Of a stretch of 64,000 nucleotides of DNA, positions 36,120 to 46,840 are shown piece after piece. Below the pieces are notes generated by a model, which saw only the letters and a program-made list of their open reading frames with translations, did not search any database and was not told where the DNA came from. Position 1 is the stretch's first letter; each line of letters starts with the position of its first letter. Origin of the DNA: Scenedesmus sp. ARA3 (lineage: Eukaryota; Chlorophyta; Chlorophyceae; Sphaeropleales; Scenedesmaceae); contig RWJK01001787.1 of NCBI GenBank assembly GCA_004335835.1, positions 3,517 to 67,516 of the forward strand. Direction: 5' to 3'. The translations under genes and the position numbers were made by a program.

Positions 36120-39100
36120 ATGGGGCGCGATAAGGCAGACCAGCAGGGGAAGGCCCCGTCTTTCTCAAAGAGACTCCCGTCAAAAATCATAGCCTCATAC
36201 TTTCTAACATCAAAAGACGTGACTGATCAAAGCGATGGCAAGCTGCCACCGATCACTGCAGAGGTGGCGGACCAGGAAGACGGGGGAGAGGAGCCTGACC
36301 TTGGAGCGATCATTCGCAAGTGCGTGCGACAGCCAACGTCTTGGTGTGATTAAACTGTTCCAACGAGCTGCGCTCGGAAGCACCCCGGCAGGCTTTCTCC
36401 AAGGCAGCCATTTGACGCACCTGCTGCTGTTGCCCTGTGTGGGCTGTTTTGCAGGGTCTCTCGCGTGCTCATGCCTATCTGCTTCCTGGCTGGCGTTCTG
36501 AACTATCTGGACAGAACGAACCTCAACTTTGCAGCGCTGCAGCTGAATGCAGAGCTGGGCTTCACCCCACAGGCAAGCAGCGTTGCATTGCGCACTGCAG
36601 AGCGCCTGTCTGGATCAAACATGCATACAGCAGCACGTTGCCGTCTGGATCCAACATGCACACATCTGCTGCAGCAGCAAGCATGACTTCAGCCTTTAAC
36701 ACACTGGTGTTTGGGTACGGTGCAGCAGCTATAGTGCGCTTCTCCGCTTGGTGCGCTTGTTGCGCTTGTTGCAAGATGGCAAGCCTGCACTTTCTAGCCA
36801 TCATCACCAACTGTACAGCAGTAGGGCCAGGATACCGGAGCGTTTGGGCCTTCGCAGGCAGCAGGCTAGAGGTCCTGAACATATCAGTGCAGTGCTGTAC
36901 AGTGGCACGACAGCTGCGCGGCGCCTGCATGCTGCTGCTGTACTCGACCTTCGAGAGGCCCCATACCCTGTGCCAGAGAATCGGTGGTTGTGAGCTCATG
37001 GCTGCTGCTGCTGCTGCCCGTGCAGGACTATGGGCTGGGAGCAGGCTTCTTCTCGCTGGGTGAGGTCATGTCAGCGGCGGCAGCAGCAGCAGCGGCAGCA
37101 GCAGCAGCTGAGTGGATGCACGCAACACAGCAGCGCAGAAGCTCCTGGATGTATGCAGCAGCCAGGCAGCTCCGTTCAGCGTTAACCACAGCTGATGTTT
37201 TAACTGGGCCCCAACCTTCTTGCTTCATGCTGCGTCCAGGCTATGGCATCGGCCACGTGCCCTCCACCTTTGTGACAATGCGCTGCAGCATTTCTTGCTG
37301 TCATGCTGCACCTCATGCTGTAACCCTTCGTGCTTCATGCTGCATCCAGGCTATGGCTTCGGCCACGTGCCCTCCACCTGTGTGACAATGCGCTACAGGG
37401 CCTGCTGGTGGTACAGCAACTCCTTATCAGCAATAGCACGTTGCACACTCACAACGTGCACCTGTGCGTGTGCCCTGCTCACCTTCTTTCCTGCAAACCA
37501 GGCTATGGCATCGGCCGTGTGCCCTCCACCTTTTTGACCATGCGCTGCAGCACACTTCTCGCTGTCATGCTGAACCTCATGCTGTAACCCTTCTTGCTTC
37601 ATACTGCAAACCAGGCTACGGCATTGGCCACGTACCCTCCACCTTTGTGACCATGCGCTGCGGGGCCCGCTGGTGGTACAGCAACTCCTTATCAGCGATA
37701 GCGTGTCGCAAAGGCACAACATGCACCTGCGCGTGTGCCCTGCACACTTTTTTTCCTGCAAACAGGCTATGGCATCGCCCACGTGCCGTCCACCTTTGTG
37801 ACCATGCGCTGCGGGGCCCGCTGGTGGTACAGCTCCATCACCATTGCCTGGGGCGTGGTGGCAACATGCGCAGCGCTGATCCACAACCGCACGGGGCTCT
37901 TCCTGCAGCGCTTCTTCCTGGGCATCACGGAAGCAGGTGTGTTACATTGCTATATGTATGTGTTGGTAATGTGTGTTACAAATGTCATGTTTGGGATGTG
38001 TTGCAACATGTGCGGCGCTGATCCACAATCGCACCGGGCTCTTCCTGCAGCGCTTCTTCCTGGGCATCACGGAAGCAGGTGTGTCACATTTGGCCGTTAC
38101 ATCGTTACATTTGTGAAGTAAGGGGGCAGTTTAGTTGAAGCTGAGACACCCAGTTCGTTTGTACGGGGGGTAAGCAACCAGCGAGGGCGGGTCTTGCTGT
38201 GCTTCAGGGGGGGTAAGCGGAAAGCGAATTGGTCACTGCCAGTCAACACACTGAACAGTACAGTGAAAGCCTCACAGGGGAGGGGGGTGAAGCGGTTCTA
38301 AGAGACGGCGTGGCGTGTGTTGCTGCAGGTGTTTGTGCCCTCGCACCCGCTGTCGGCCTGGATGCTGACGCCACGCGAGAGGAAGCACCTGCACCTCACG
38401 GTGAGGCAGCCAGGCCAGTGGAAGCAGCAGCAGCAGCAGCAGCAGCAGCACGTCGAGAAGCAGCAGTAGCCACAGGAACAACATTTGGCGGCATTGCCAC
38501 CAGCAACGCTGTAGCATCTGGCCAATGCCGTAGTGTGAAGGCAAATGTGTGCATGCAGCTGCGTTCATTCTTGATCTCAGCAGCCGAACCCCAGAAGCTC
38601 CGCCGTGCCTCGCATGCAACCACATGACCAACGCTGCGCCTGCGTTGTTGCTGCTACCTTGCCCGTGCAGGTGCACCAGGGGCAACCGCGTGGAGGCTGC
38701 ATTGTATCTTATAAGACGCCTGCTGCTGCTGCTGCTGCTGTCGTGTGTTGTTTTGCCCGTGCAGGTGCACCAGGGCAACCGCGTGGAGGCAGCTGCCGCC
38801 ACGAAGCAGCTGCAGTGGAAGCAGATGATCACGCTGTCAGTGGAGGTGCTGAAGATGCCACTCATGTGGTACTTCAGCATTGCCGCCTTCCTGTGGGGTG
38901 AGCGAACGATGTTATATCCAAACCCTAGGCCAGCGTGACTACAAAACCCTAGGCCAGCATGACTGCAGAGCCGTAGGTCAGCGTGTCAGCGGAGGTGGTC
39001 AAGATGCCACTCATGTGGTGCTTCAGCATTGCGGCCTTACTGTGGGGTGAGCGTGCGCTGACTTATTGGAACCCTAGGCCAGCGTGACTACAAAACCCTA

Positions 39101-39619
39101 CGCCAGCATGACTGCAGAACCCTAGGTCAGTTTGTAGGTGGAGGTGCTGAAGATGCCGCTGATGTGGCTCTTCAGCATTGCGGCCTTCCTGTGGGGTAAG
39201 TGATAAACCCTAGGCCAGCATGACTGCAGGACCCTAGGTCAGCATGACTGCAGAACCCTGGGTTAGCATGAGGGAGATCATGTGGTGCTTCAGCATTGCA
39301 GCTTTCCTGTGGGGTGAGTGAGGAGCGCCAAAAGCAAGGCCCGCTTTGGCCGTATTTGTAACGCGCATCCAAATTATACATTGGCATGGCTTGACGCTCA
39401 GTGTAGTGTGCATGGCTAGCAGCCTGGCTGCAGCGCCGATGGTGAGGTGCAAGGAGCTTGCAGCGCTTGCAGCTGCTGCCGCAGCTAACACCCTGTGTCT
39501 GCTCCCCTTTCTTGCTGCTGCTGCTTTGCAGTGCTGTGCGTGTTCAGCCTCAACAGCTGGATGGCCATCATCATTTGAAAAACATGCTGCCGTATCTGAC
39601 GCCGTGTGCCTTTTGTCTT

Positions 39620-39655
<36 letters not shown>

Positions 39656-40728
39656 GCTACCTGCTGCCCGCAGTGCTGTGTGTGTTCAGCCTCAACAGCT
39701 GGATGGCCATCATTATCAAGAACATGCTGGCAGGCACAGCATTACAAGGCAGCACCAGCAGCGGAGGCAACTCCGCAGTCAACACGCTGCACGCTACGCT
39801 GTTATCTGCCATCCCGTACTTCTGCGCCGCGATTTCGATGTGGTCTACTGCTTGGAGCTCGGAGCGACACAAGGAGCGAACTCTGCACGTGGGGCTGCCG
39901 TGCGTGGTGGGAGGCATCGTGCTTGCCTTTTTCAAGGAGCTCTACGTGGTGAATTTTGTGGCCGGCTTTGCCGCGATCGTGATCGCGATGGCGTGCGCGT
40001 ACTCCGGGCAGAGCGTGATGTTTGCGAAGATCACCGGTGAGCCAGCAGCAGGGCAGGCGGGTGGTCCATAGCTAGGGTTTTTGTGGGCTTTTGCTCATCA
40101 ATGGCAAGTCTCTTCCCATCAACACAAGTGCACTCGTTTCGGCGCGTGTGGGCAGAGCCAGCGCTGCTGTGCGTTGCACGTTTGAGCTCAAGTGCACTGC
40201 TCACCTCACCGCATGACTGCTCTTTCTGCTGCTCCTGTTCCTTCTCTGAAACATCTGCAGAGCTGCTGGACACGCAGCATGCAGGCGTGCTTTGAACCTA
40301 GGTGCTCTGCTCGCCTCACTTTCGTGACCACGCTTGCTGCTGCTCCGCGCTTGTTGCTGCTTCCCTAACATCCTGCAGAGCTGCTGGACACGCAGCACGC
40401 GGGCGTGGGCCTCGCAATCTTCAACGCAGTTGGCGCAGCGATCGGCGGCTTTTCGGGCCCCTGGACAGTCGGTGCCATTGTGGGCCAGGTCGGCTCATTC
40501 GTGCCTGCCATGGTATACATGGGCATGTTTTTGCTGGCAGCCGGGCTCATGCTTACTGGCTGGGGCATTTATGAGCAGGTCTGTAAGCGCAGGAGGGCAA
40601 GGCTGGCACTTCCTGCAGAGGACGAAGTGGTCAAAGATGTTGCAGGAAGTTTGACCGGTCAACAGCAGCAGCTGGAGTTGACCGGGAAAGATGCCGGCGC
40701 AGCAGCGGCGGCGGGAGGAAAGGTGTGA
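36120..40728 (+). CDS. MFS transporter, anion:cation symporter (ACS) family, apparently lacking TM4-6
   Basis: Plasma or organelle membrane symporter of the ACS group (organic anions such as tartrate, nicotinate or allantoate); the substrate is unknown. The start is the ATG of MGRDKADQQGKAPSFSKR, giving an N-terminal hydrophilic tail. Exons: 36120-36319, 36455-36572, 37026-37059, 37766-37936, 38329-38400, 38765-38897, 39674-40036, 40379-40728. Signatures: ICFLAGVLNYLDRTNLNFAA (TM1 and the ACS motif), YGLGAGFFSLG with YGIAHVPSTFVTMRCGARWW (TM2-3), FFLGITEAG, then the post-TM6 loop (SHPLSAWMLTPRERKHLHL) and TM7-12. The stretch expected between ITEAG and the loop, about 120 residues, is absent, and the flanking exons do not match in phase (1 against 0). 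Exon 2 ends in a GC donor (ACAG|GCAAGC). The gene could be broken, or the region may be misassembled. Confidence 0.82.
37236..37820 (+). repeat. Four upstream echoes of MFS exon 4
   Basis: GGCTATGGCATCGGCCACGT-type copies encoding GYGIGHVPSTFVTMRC follow CAG acceptors at about 37239, 37349, 37501 and 37615. The true exon begins at 37766 (GYGIAHVPSTFVTMRC). Units differ in length (about 110-150 bp), and two also repeat RACWWYSNSLSAIA-encoding sequence and the intron that follows. Confidence 0.93.
38008..38080 (+). repeat. Downstream echo of MFS exon 4 3' end
   Basis: Repeats the coding end encoding LIHNRTGLFLQRFFLGITEA, with AGCAG|GTGTGT, about 75 bp after the true donor at 37936. Confidence 0.9.
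38668..39320 (+). repeat. Echoes around MFS exon 6 with an AAACCCTAGG minisatellite
   Basis: An upstream echo of the exon 6 start (GTGCACCAGGGGCAACCGCG) lies at 38671. Downstream echoes of its end (EVLKMPLMWYFSIAAFLWG plus GTGAGC) lie at about 38976-39046, 39136-39197 and, decayed, 39276-39317. Between them are eight or more units of about 22-24 bp built on AACCCTAGGCCAGCATGACT. Echoes of the next two exon starts lie at 39532 (VLCVFSLNSWMAIII) and 40259 (ELLDTQHAGV). Confidence 0.9.
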
Positions 40729-41499
40729 GGGGCTGGGGCTTGAGCGATTGTGGTGATGGCTATGTATGTGAGCGTGTGGGTGCAAAGATTGAATGAATGA
40801 ATGCGGCGTGTGTGGTGGCAGATGTGGTGTGGTGGGCTGCTGGTGATGGTGTGTGTGTTGCGCAGTGAGCAGCTGCTGCTGTGACATGTGACGATGTATG
40901 TTGTGCGGCTGCTTCAGATTGTCAGAACAGTGCAGAGGTGGTGTGCACTGGCATTGCTGCAGCTGCCTGGTTCTGTGCAACCTTGGTCAGCCGCCTGCAT
41001 CTGCGTGCTCATGGATGTGTGTGCAATGACACATGGCCGTCACAGGGCGATGCACACATGCACGTCATGGGGGTGCTATTACTGATACAGCATTGCTGCA
41101 GCTTACTCCGGTGTCTGTGCTAGGTTTTCTCAGCGCCTAAAGCAGGGGCGCTTGTATGCAGCTCTTTCAGGTGGTCGTTGATGTTGGTGTGTGTGGCCGC
41201 GATTATCTGCCGTGCAATGCAACAGTAGTATGCATGCATGCTTGTAGCTGGCACACAACAATAGTACTGCATGCATGCTCGCAGCAAACACGGCTCTTTG
41301 GTCACACACTGTGTGTGCATGCACGCATACTGTCCAGCATTGCCAGCATCTAGCAGATACTGCTGCGGCCTGACAGCTATGAAAAAGTGCTGCGTGTGTG
41401 CGAGCCCAGCACAACAAATGGTGCCTAAATACAGGATGAGTTCTGCGCACAGCAACCCACGTGCACCTGCTGCATACTTCATGTGTGGGCGATGCAGTG

Positions 41500-41710
41500 T
41501 GTTCTGGAATGTCTGCCTGCTCTGCATACTACATGTGGGTGCTGCGGCGTGTTCTGGAATGTGCGCTTGCTGCATACTACATGTGGGTGCTGCGGCGTGT
41601 TCTGGAATGTGCGCTTGCTGCATACTACATGTGGGTGCTGCGGCGTGTTCTGGAATGTGCGCTTGCTGCATACTACATGTGTGGGCGATGCATTGTGTTC
41701 TGGAACCTAA
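41500..41710. repeat. 48-bp minisatellite, five units
   Basis: GTTCTGGAATGT recurs at 41501, 41551, 41599, 41647 and 41697, giving periods of 50, 48, 48 and 50 bp. Units 2-4 are essentially identical (GCGCTTGCTGCATACTACAT then GTGGGTGCTGCGGC). The two outer units are diverged. Confidence 0.92.
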
Positions 41711-42837
41711 ACACGGCTGTTGAGTCCTGTCTGACTGCTTTTCCGCGATGCTGATATTATGTGTGGGTGTTCTGGGGCCGCCGGGGACATCACAGGCCCT
41801 GAGGCGTAGAGCCTGTTTGCAGAATGTGCTGAACGCCTGTTCCAGCAACAAAAAGAACAGAACCAGGCTCTGAGTAGGTGCCTGTCTCATATGCTATGTA
41901 TGCCAATGGGTTAAAGAGCTGGCAGGGTTGTTGACAGAGACACTGCATGTCGCATGTACTCAGGTTGTTGCATGTACTTAGGTTGTGGTGACCAGGCTCA
42001 ACGCCCCGGCGGCAATGACAGTGTGCTGTATGCGGGCATGTCATTTTGGGTCAAAGTAACAGCGGGAACGGATGGGACACAATCATGCACCAAGTGAACC
42101 TAGTAACACGTTAGTACCCTCCCCCTGCGGAGGAGTTATATGTATGTTATAACATGCTCTATTGTGCTGTCACACCAACAAACGCCATATGCTGTACTGC
42201 TCAGCTGGCGTGGTGTTGGTTTCATGGACGGCTGTATGCTGCAGCCGGGCTGCGATAGCAGAGCTGCTACTTGATTTTGACACAGCGATTGCATTGTTGT
42301 GGTTGTGCAAGGCTGCTGCTTGCTGTTGTTGTGCATGGCTGCGTGTGTCTGTGGTGGTGCAGGCGCGCTGCGCCTGGTGCTTGCACATTGTCAGAGGTCC
42401 ATGGGCTCGGTGCAACCTGCAGCAGCAGTGTGCAGAGGCGGCTGCTGTACCACACTGCAGCAGTGCACTCCTCACACGTGTTGTTAACATGGAGTTTACA
42501 GAGTTGTCCCTCATGGATGCTCTACTGGCTGCAGTTGCAGCAATTGTGGACCGCAAGCAGCTGCTGCTGCTGCTGCTGCTGCAGCAGCATGCGTGCTCCT
42601 CTCTATTGTTTGCCAGATCGGTATGCTTTACTTGCTTGTTGTACACCTGTGGAGCTGTGGGGCACTAGTGATTAGGCTGCTGCTGTGTTTTGTGTTCTTG
42701 CTGTTTGTGCTGTGCCAGCATGGAAGCGCCAGTTTGCAGTGATCTGCGGCAATGCTTGGATGAGGGTGTTCTGTATGATTCTTGCTGTTGATGTTCTGTA
42801 CTGGCTAGCTGCATGCCGGCAACACTGATACCAGCTG

Positions 42838-43130
42838 CACACCGGCTGATAGACAGCTCTGGAGGACTGTTTGGTGCACGCAGCGCTGCACAGACTTGAA
42901 GTCTCTGCTGCCTCAACACAACTCCATGCAGTGTTGCACAGCGGCTGATAGGCAGCTCTGGAGGACTGTTTTGTGTTTGCGCTGCTGCATGTACTCGAGC
43001 CTCTGCTGCCTCAGCACAACTCCCATCCAGGAGCCCTTTGAATCTGCCCTTTTGCAGCTTCATGTGGTATGCTGCACAAACTCGGAGTCTATGCAGCTGC
43101 CTCAACACGGCTTCATGGGGTGCTGCATAC
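42838..43130. repeat. Roughly 100-bp diverged tandem repeat, three units
   Basis: CGGCTGATAGACAGCTCTGG with CTCTGCTGCCTCAACACAAC recurs from about 42840, 42940 and, partly, 43075, with clear divergence. It is in intergenic DNA. It could be echoes of an exon that is no longer recognisable; no protein similarity was seen. Confidence 0.75.
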
Positions 43131-44906
43131 ACGCACCCCAGGTGCGGAACAGCGCGTGTGCTGTGAAGAAGGCTGCAGCGCACCCCTGTTGCTGGTGGGT
43201 TCTGTGTTGCGGTGTTGGTGCAGTATTGACTTAGCAACTATGGTGCAGGCGCCGTCCTTGTTTGGAGTTGCTGCAGCTGCCGCATTGAGAGGTGCGGCTT
43301 CTCACAGATACACACAGAATACTGCAGGCGCTGCACTGCGCAGCTGCTTCACTCATGATTGGCTTGCATGTGCTGGCGCCATGCAACGCATGACCTGCGC
43401 TGTCCTGCGTGCATGCATCCAAATGCAATCCCATTTTCACCATGTTGTGTCAGCCGCCTGCTTGGCACAAACTCAACATGCAGTTTTGCGTGGCGGTTTG
43501 GGCAACTTGTTGAGTGCTGTAGTGCCTAACCTAACTTGCCTTAATGCTGGTTGGCTGTTGGTGCTGCTGGAAGCAACAGCTCAGTATGCAGCCATGTTGC
43601 AACCAGCAGTTGTGGCAAGGTTGCGCTGCTGCCATGTGATGCACAACTCATGCCGCATTGCGTAAGGTGCGCAGCTATGCATCGACCACGGTCCTTTGGG
43701 ATCCTGGAGCCGTATAAATCTGTCCTTTTACATGCTGCTGCAGCACAGCAATGCCTGCGAGCTGCTATCAGGGATGTATGCTCGAGCCTTTTCTGACAGC
43801 TAGCGGCATTGTTATGTTGGGGTGTGTGTGCTGCGCAGCCCTGGAACTGATACCACTGTGGTTCAGCAGCTGATGCTTGCAAAGTGTGGATGATCCATTT
43901 GAATTTGTAGCCGCAGCTGGCCTGCTGTGAGTAGGCTGCAGGCTCAACAACAGCAGGCCAGCGTGGGCTGTGCAGTACTTGATTCTTGTCTCGTCTGTCT
44001 GGTCTGTCTGGACATCTGATGACTCCTGCCGGGACCATGTCCAGTGGTCCAGTATTGCTTGAAGGTGCGTAGTTGTGCATTTACCTTGGGTTGTTCGGGA
44101 GCCGTATTGTTTCGTCCGGTTACGCCTGGAATGCTTGCATGCAATAGTAACCCATGTCACTATGTCAACACGCTATCTGTAGATTGTGTACCCCTCGAAG
44201 GGACTTGGCGGTGGCACAGCTCCCATGGCAACGTGCCCTGCTTCCCATCATGATGCCGTGCACTGCTTGGCAAGCTGCCCCCCATTTGCGACAATCACAG
44301 GCTCGTTGGGCAGTCGCTAACCCTTAAACACCAGCAGGCTGAGGAGCATTCAACATCAGCAGAAGCCTGAGGATGCCTCCAGGCGGATCATCATGATCAT
44401 CGGGTTTCAGTCTGCCGTGCACAGCAGTCAGGATTATAACGCTATGATAACACCACTGAAACAAGTGCAAAAGCCCCCGACAATGCTGTTCATCAAAGCT
44501 TGCAGAATGACCGTGAGTTACCGCTTGGTAATTGCAGAACAGCTCACAGTGAAGAGCTGTGCCGCACTGTTGCAGCGCAGCGTGGTAATGCCATAATAGC
44601 ATGGCATGACGACCCCGCGCGGTTAATGTTAAAATGTATAAACATAATTCAAAAATAAACAGACATCACCGTACCCTCAACAAGCAGAACCCAGCAGTGA
44701 CTGCCTGAATTGATTACCCTGTTAAAAGTGAGCAGCGGTTACGCACAGGCTACAGCATTGCCAGCCGGCTCCGAACGTCCAAAGCAACACCACAGCAGGT
44801 TCATTCTTGTCGAAATTCACTGGCACTCAGCAGGCCCGCAGTAGCGGCACACCAGCACCACCTGATTGCGAGAGTATATACGGGACTTTCAGAGGCTATC
44901 AGCGCC

Positions 44907-45506
44907 ATGGGGAAAAAGCAAAAACAAATAAACCACTTTGTAAAATTGCAGCAGCAGAAGTTCATGATCGTGCGGCAGCTGCGCCAGCTCCTGGGCCAAA
45001 ACCAAGCGCTGAGGCAGCGAGAACAGGTACAGTGGCGAATACTATATTTGACATTTGTTAAAAAAATCAATTCCGGTGTCGTACGGAAAGGGCGCTGTCA
45101 ACCACGACTTGATTGCTTCACTACCTGCTGCGTCTTCTGTTGTTGTTGTCCTGCTTATTGCACCAGGTGCTGATGGAAGCAGTGCAAGAACAAGGGGACA
45201 ACCTGCACTACGTTGCACTGGCAGCATTCCAGCAGGAGGAGGCAGCGCAGTTGGAATGCTGCTGTGACTTGCAGGAAGGCCCCTGCTGCTGTGGCGCGGG
45301 TGACATGGCCGCAATCACAGCATCACTACTGGGGGACCTGCAAGTGTACCAGCTGATGCAGCTAGTGGGAGGCTCAGCAGCAGCAGCAGGAGCAGCAGAG
45401 CCTAATACTACGCAGTGGATGCGCTCCGCCATCACACCAGAGCGAGTGTCAGACATCCGCTCAGCCAGCACGGAGGACATCGCGGGTGAGGCCAGCCAGC
45501 CATGCA

Positions 45507-45540
<34 letters not shown>

Positions 45541-45705
45541 AGTGGTGTGATATGCACCTGGACGGAACCGTTCTGTGTGTGACACACATACTGCAGTTAC
45601 CTGGCCCTCTTATCCATGCTGCTGCTGATGCTGCCGCTGCTACTGGCTTGCCAGGATTTTTGCCGGCTGCGCAAGCTCAAATGCAACGGAGCCACCTGCT
45701 GACAC

Positions 45706-45762
<57 letters not shown>

Positions 45763-46808
45763 CACTTCTCCCATTTGACATCTCTTTTGCTGCAGGCCAG
45801 CTGCGCGAGCTGACAATGCGGCTGAGCCACCTGCTCACGCTGGACCCGCGCAAGGCGGCACTCATGGGCAGCTCTTTAGAAGATGAGGTCTTCAAGTACG
45901 GCGAGATGGGCATGCTGCTGCACGTGGCCGCAGGTGCGCTGCTGCTGTTATATATATATATATGTTACATAACGGCTCTCCTGGGCAGCTCGCTGGAGGA
46001 TGAGGTCTTCAAGTACGGCGAGATGGGCATGCTGCTGCATGTGGCCGCAGGTGCGGTGCTGCTGCTGCTGCGGCGGCTGTTTTATGTATGCTGTCATTTT
46101 GCATGACACTACTTAAGTACGGCAAAGTGGTCATGCATGTGGCCGCATCTGCGCATTGGGAAGGCGCATGTGGCGAGGGTGTTGAAAACACGCATGTGGC
46201 AAGGGTTGTGCTGCAGCCTGCTGTGCCTTGCTGTCCACTCATGACGGATTTGTTTACATGGCAGGTAAACTGATGACATGTTGCTGGTTGTGCTCGCAGA
46301 CCGCAGCAACCTGGAGCTGGCTGTCCTGAACTTGGGCCAATGCCTTGTACATATCTGACATGCTGTACGGTTTATACAACGCTGTGGCTGCACTGCAGAC
46401 CGCAGCAACCTGGAGCTGGGGGTGCTCAACTTGGAGACGCTGGTACGGCAGGAGCCGCCACCAGGTGGGGGCAGCTGTGTGGTTTGCATGTTTCAGAAAG
46501 TGGCCGCATGCTGCGTGACACTGCTCAGCCCACACTGAAGCTGGGTACGCTGAAGCGGCAGGAGCCGCCACCAGGTGCAAAAGATCAGCAAGAGGCATTG
46601 GCAGGCTGCTGCTGCAGCAGCAGCTGCAGGGTGTGTGCCAGTCGAACCAATAAAACAACGCAAACAATATAAGAAATTTAACCAATGCACCCTGTCGTGT
46701 CAGCAGCAGCGGCAGGCCTCATGATTGGCCTGTAATGGTGACTGCTGCGGCTGCGGCTGTGCCCTGCCGGCCTGACAGCCTGGTGCCCTGTTCCTCTCCT
46801 GCTTCATC

Positions 46809-46840
<32 letters not shown>

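Larger units (their letters stand above)
40729..44906. other. Long repeat-rich intergenic region
   Basis: No gene is supported. It contains a GTGTGTGGTG-rich 3' flank of the transporter (to about 40870), a 48-bp tandem array at 41500-41710 and a roughly 100-bp tandem array at 42838-43130. Open frames here are composed of repeats or lack any domain and splice logic. Sequence near 44600-44680 is AT-rich (ATGTATAAACATAATTC). Confidence 0.55.

Noticed and set aside
41120..41890. 256-codon minus-strand open frame with MQQAHIPEHAAAPTCS-like repeats
   Set aside because: It is a by-product of the 48-bp minisatellite, whose length is a multiple of three; no flanking gene structure.
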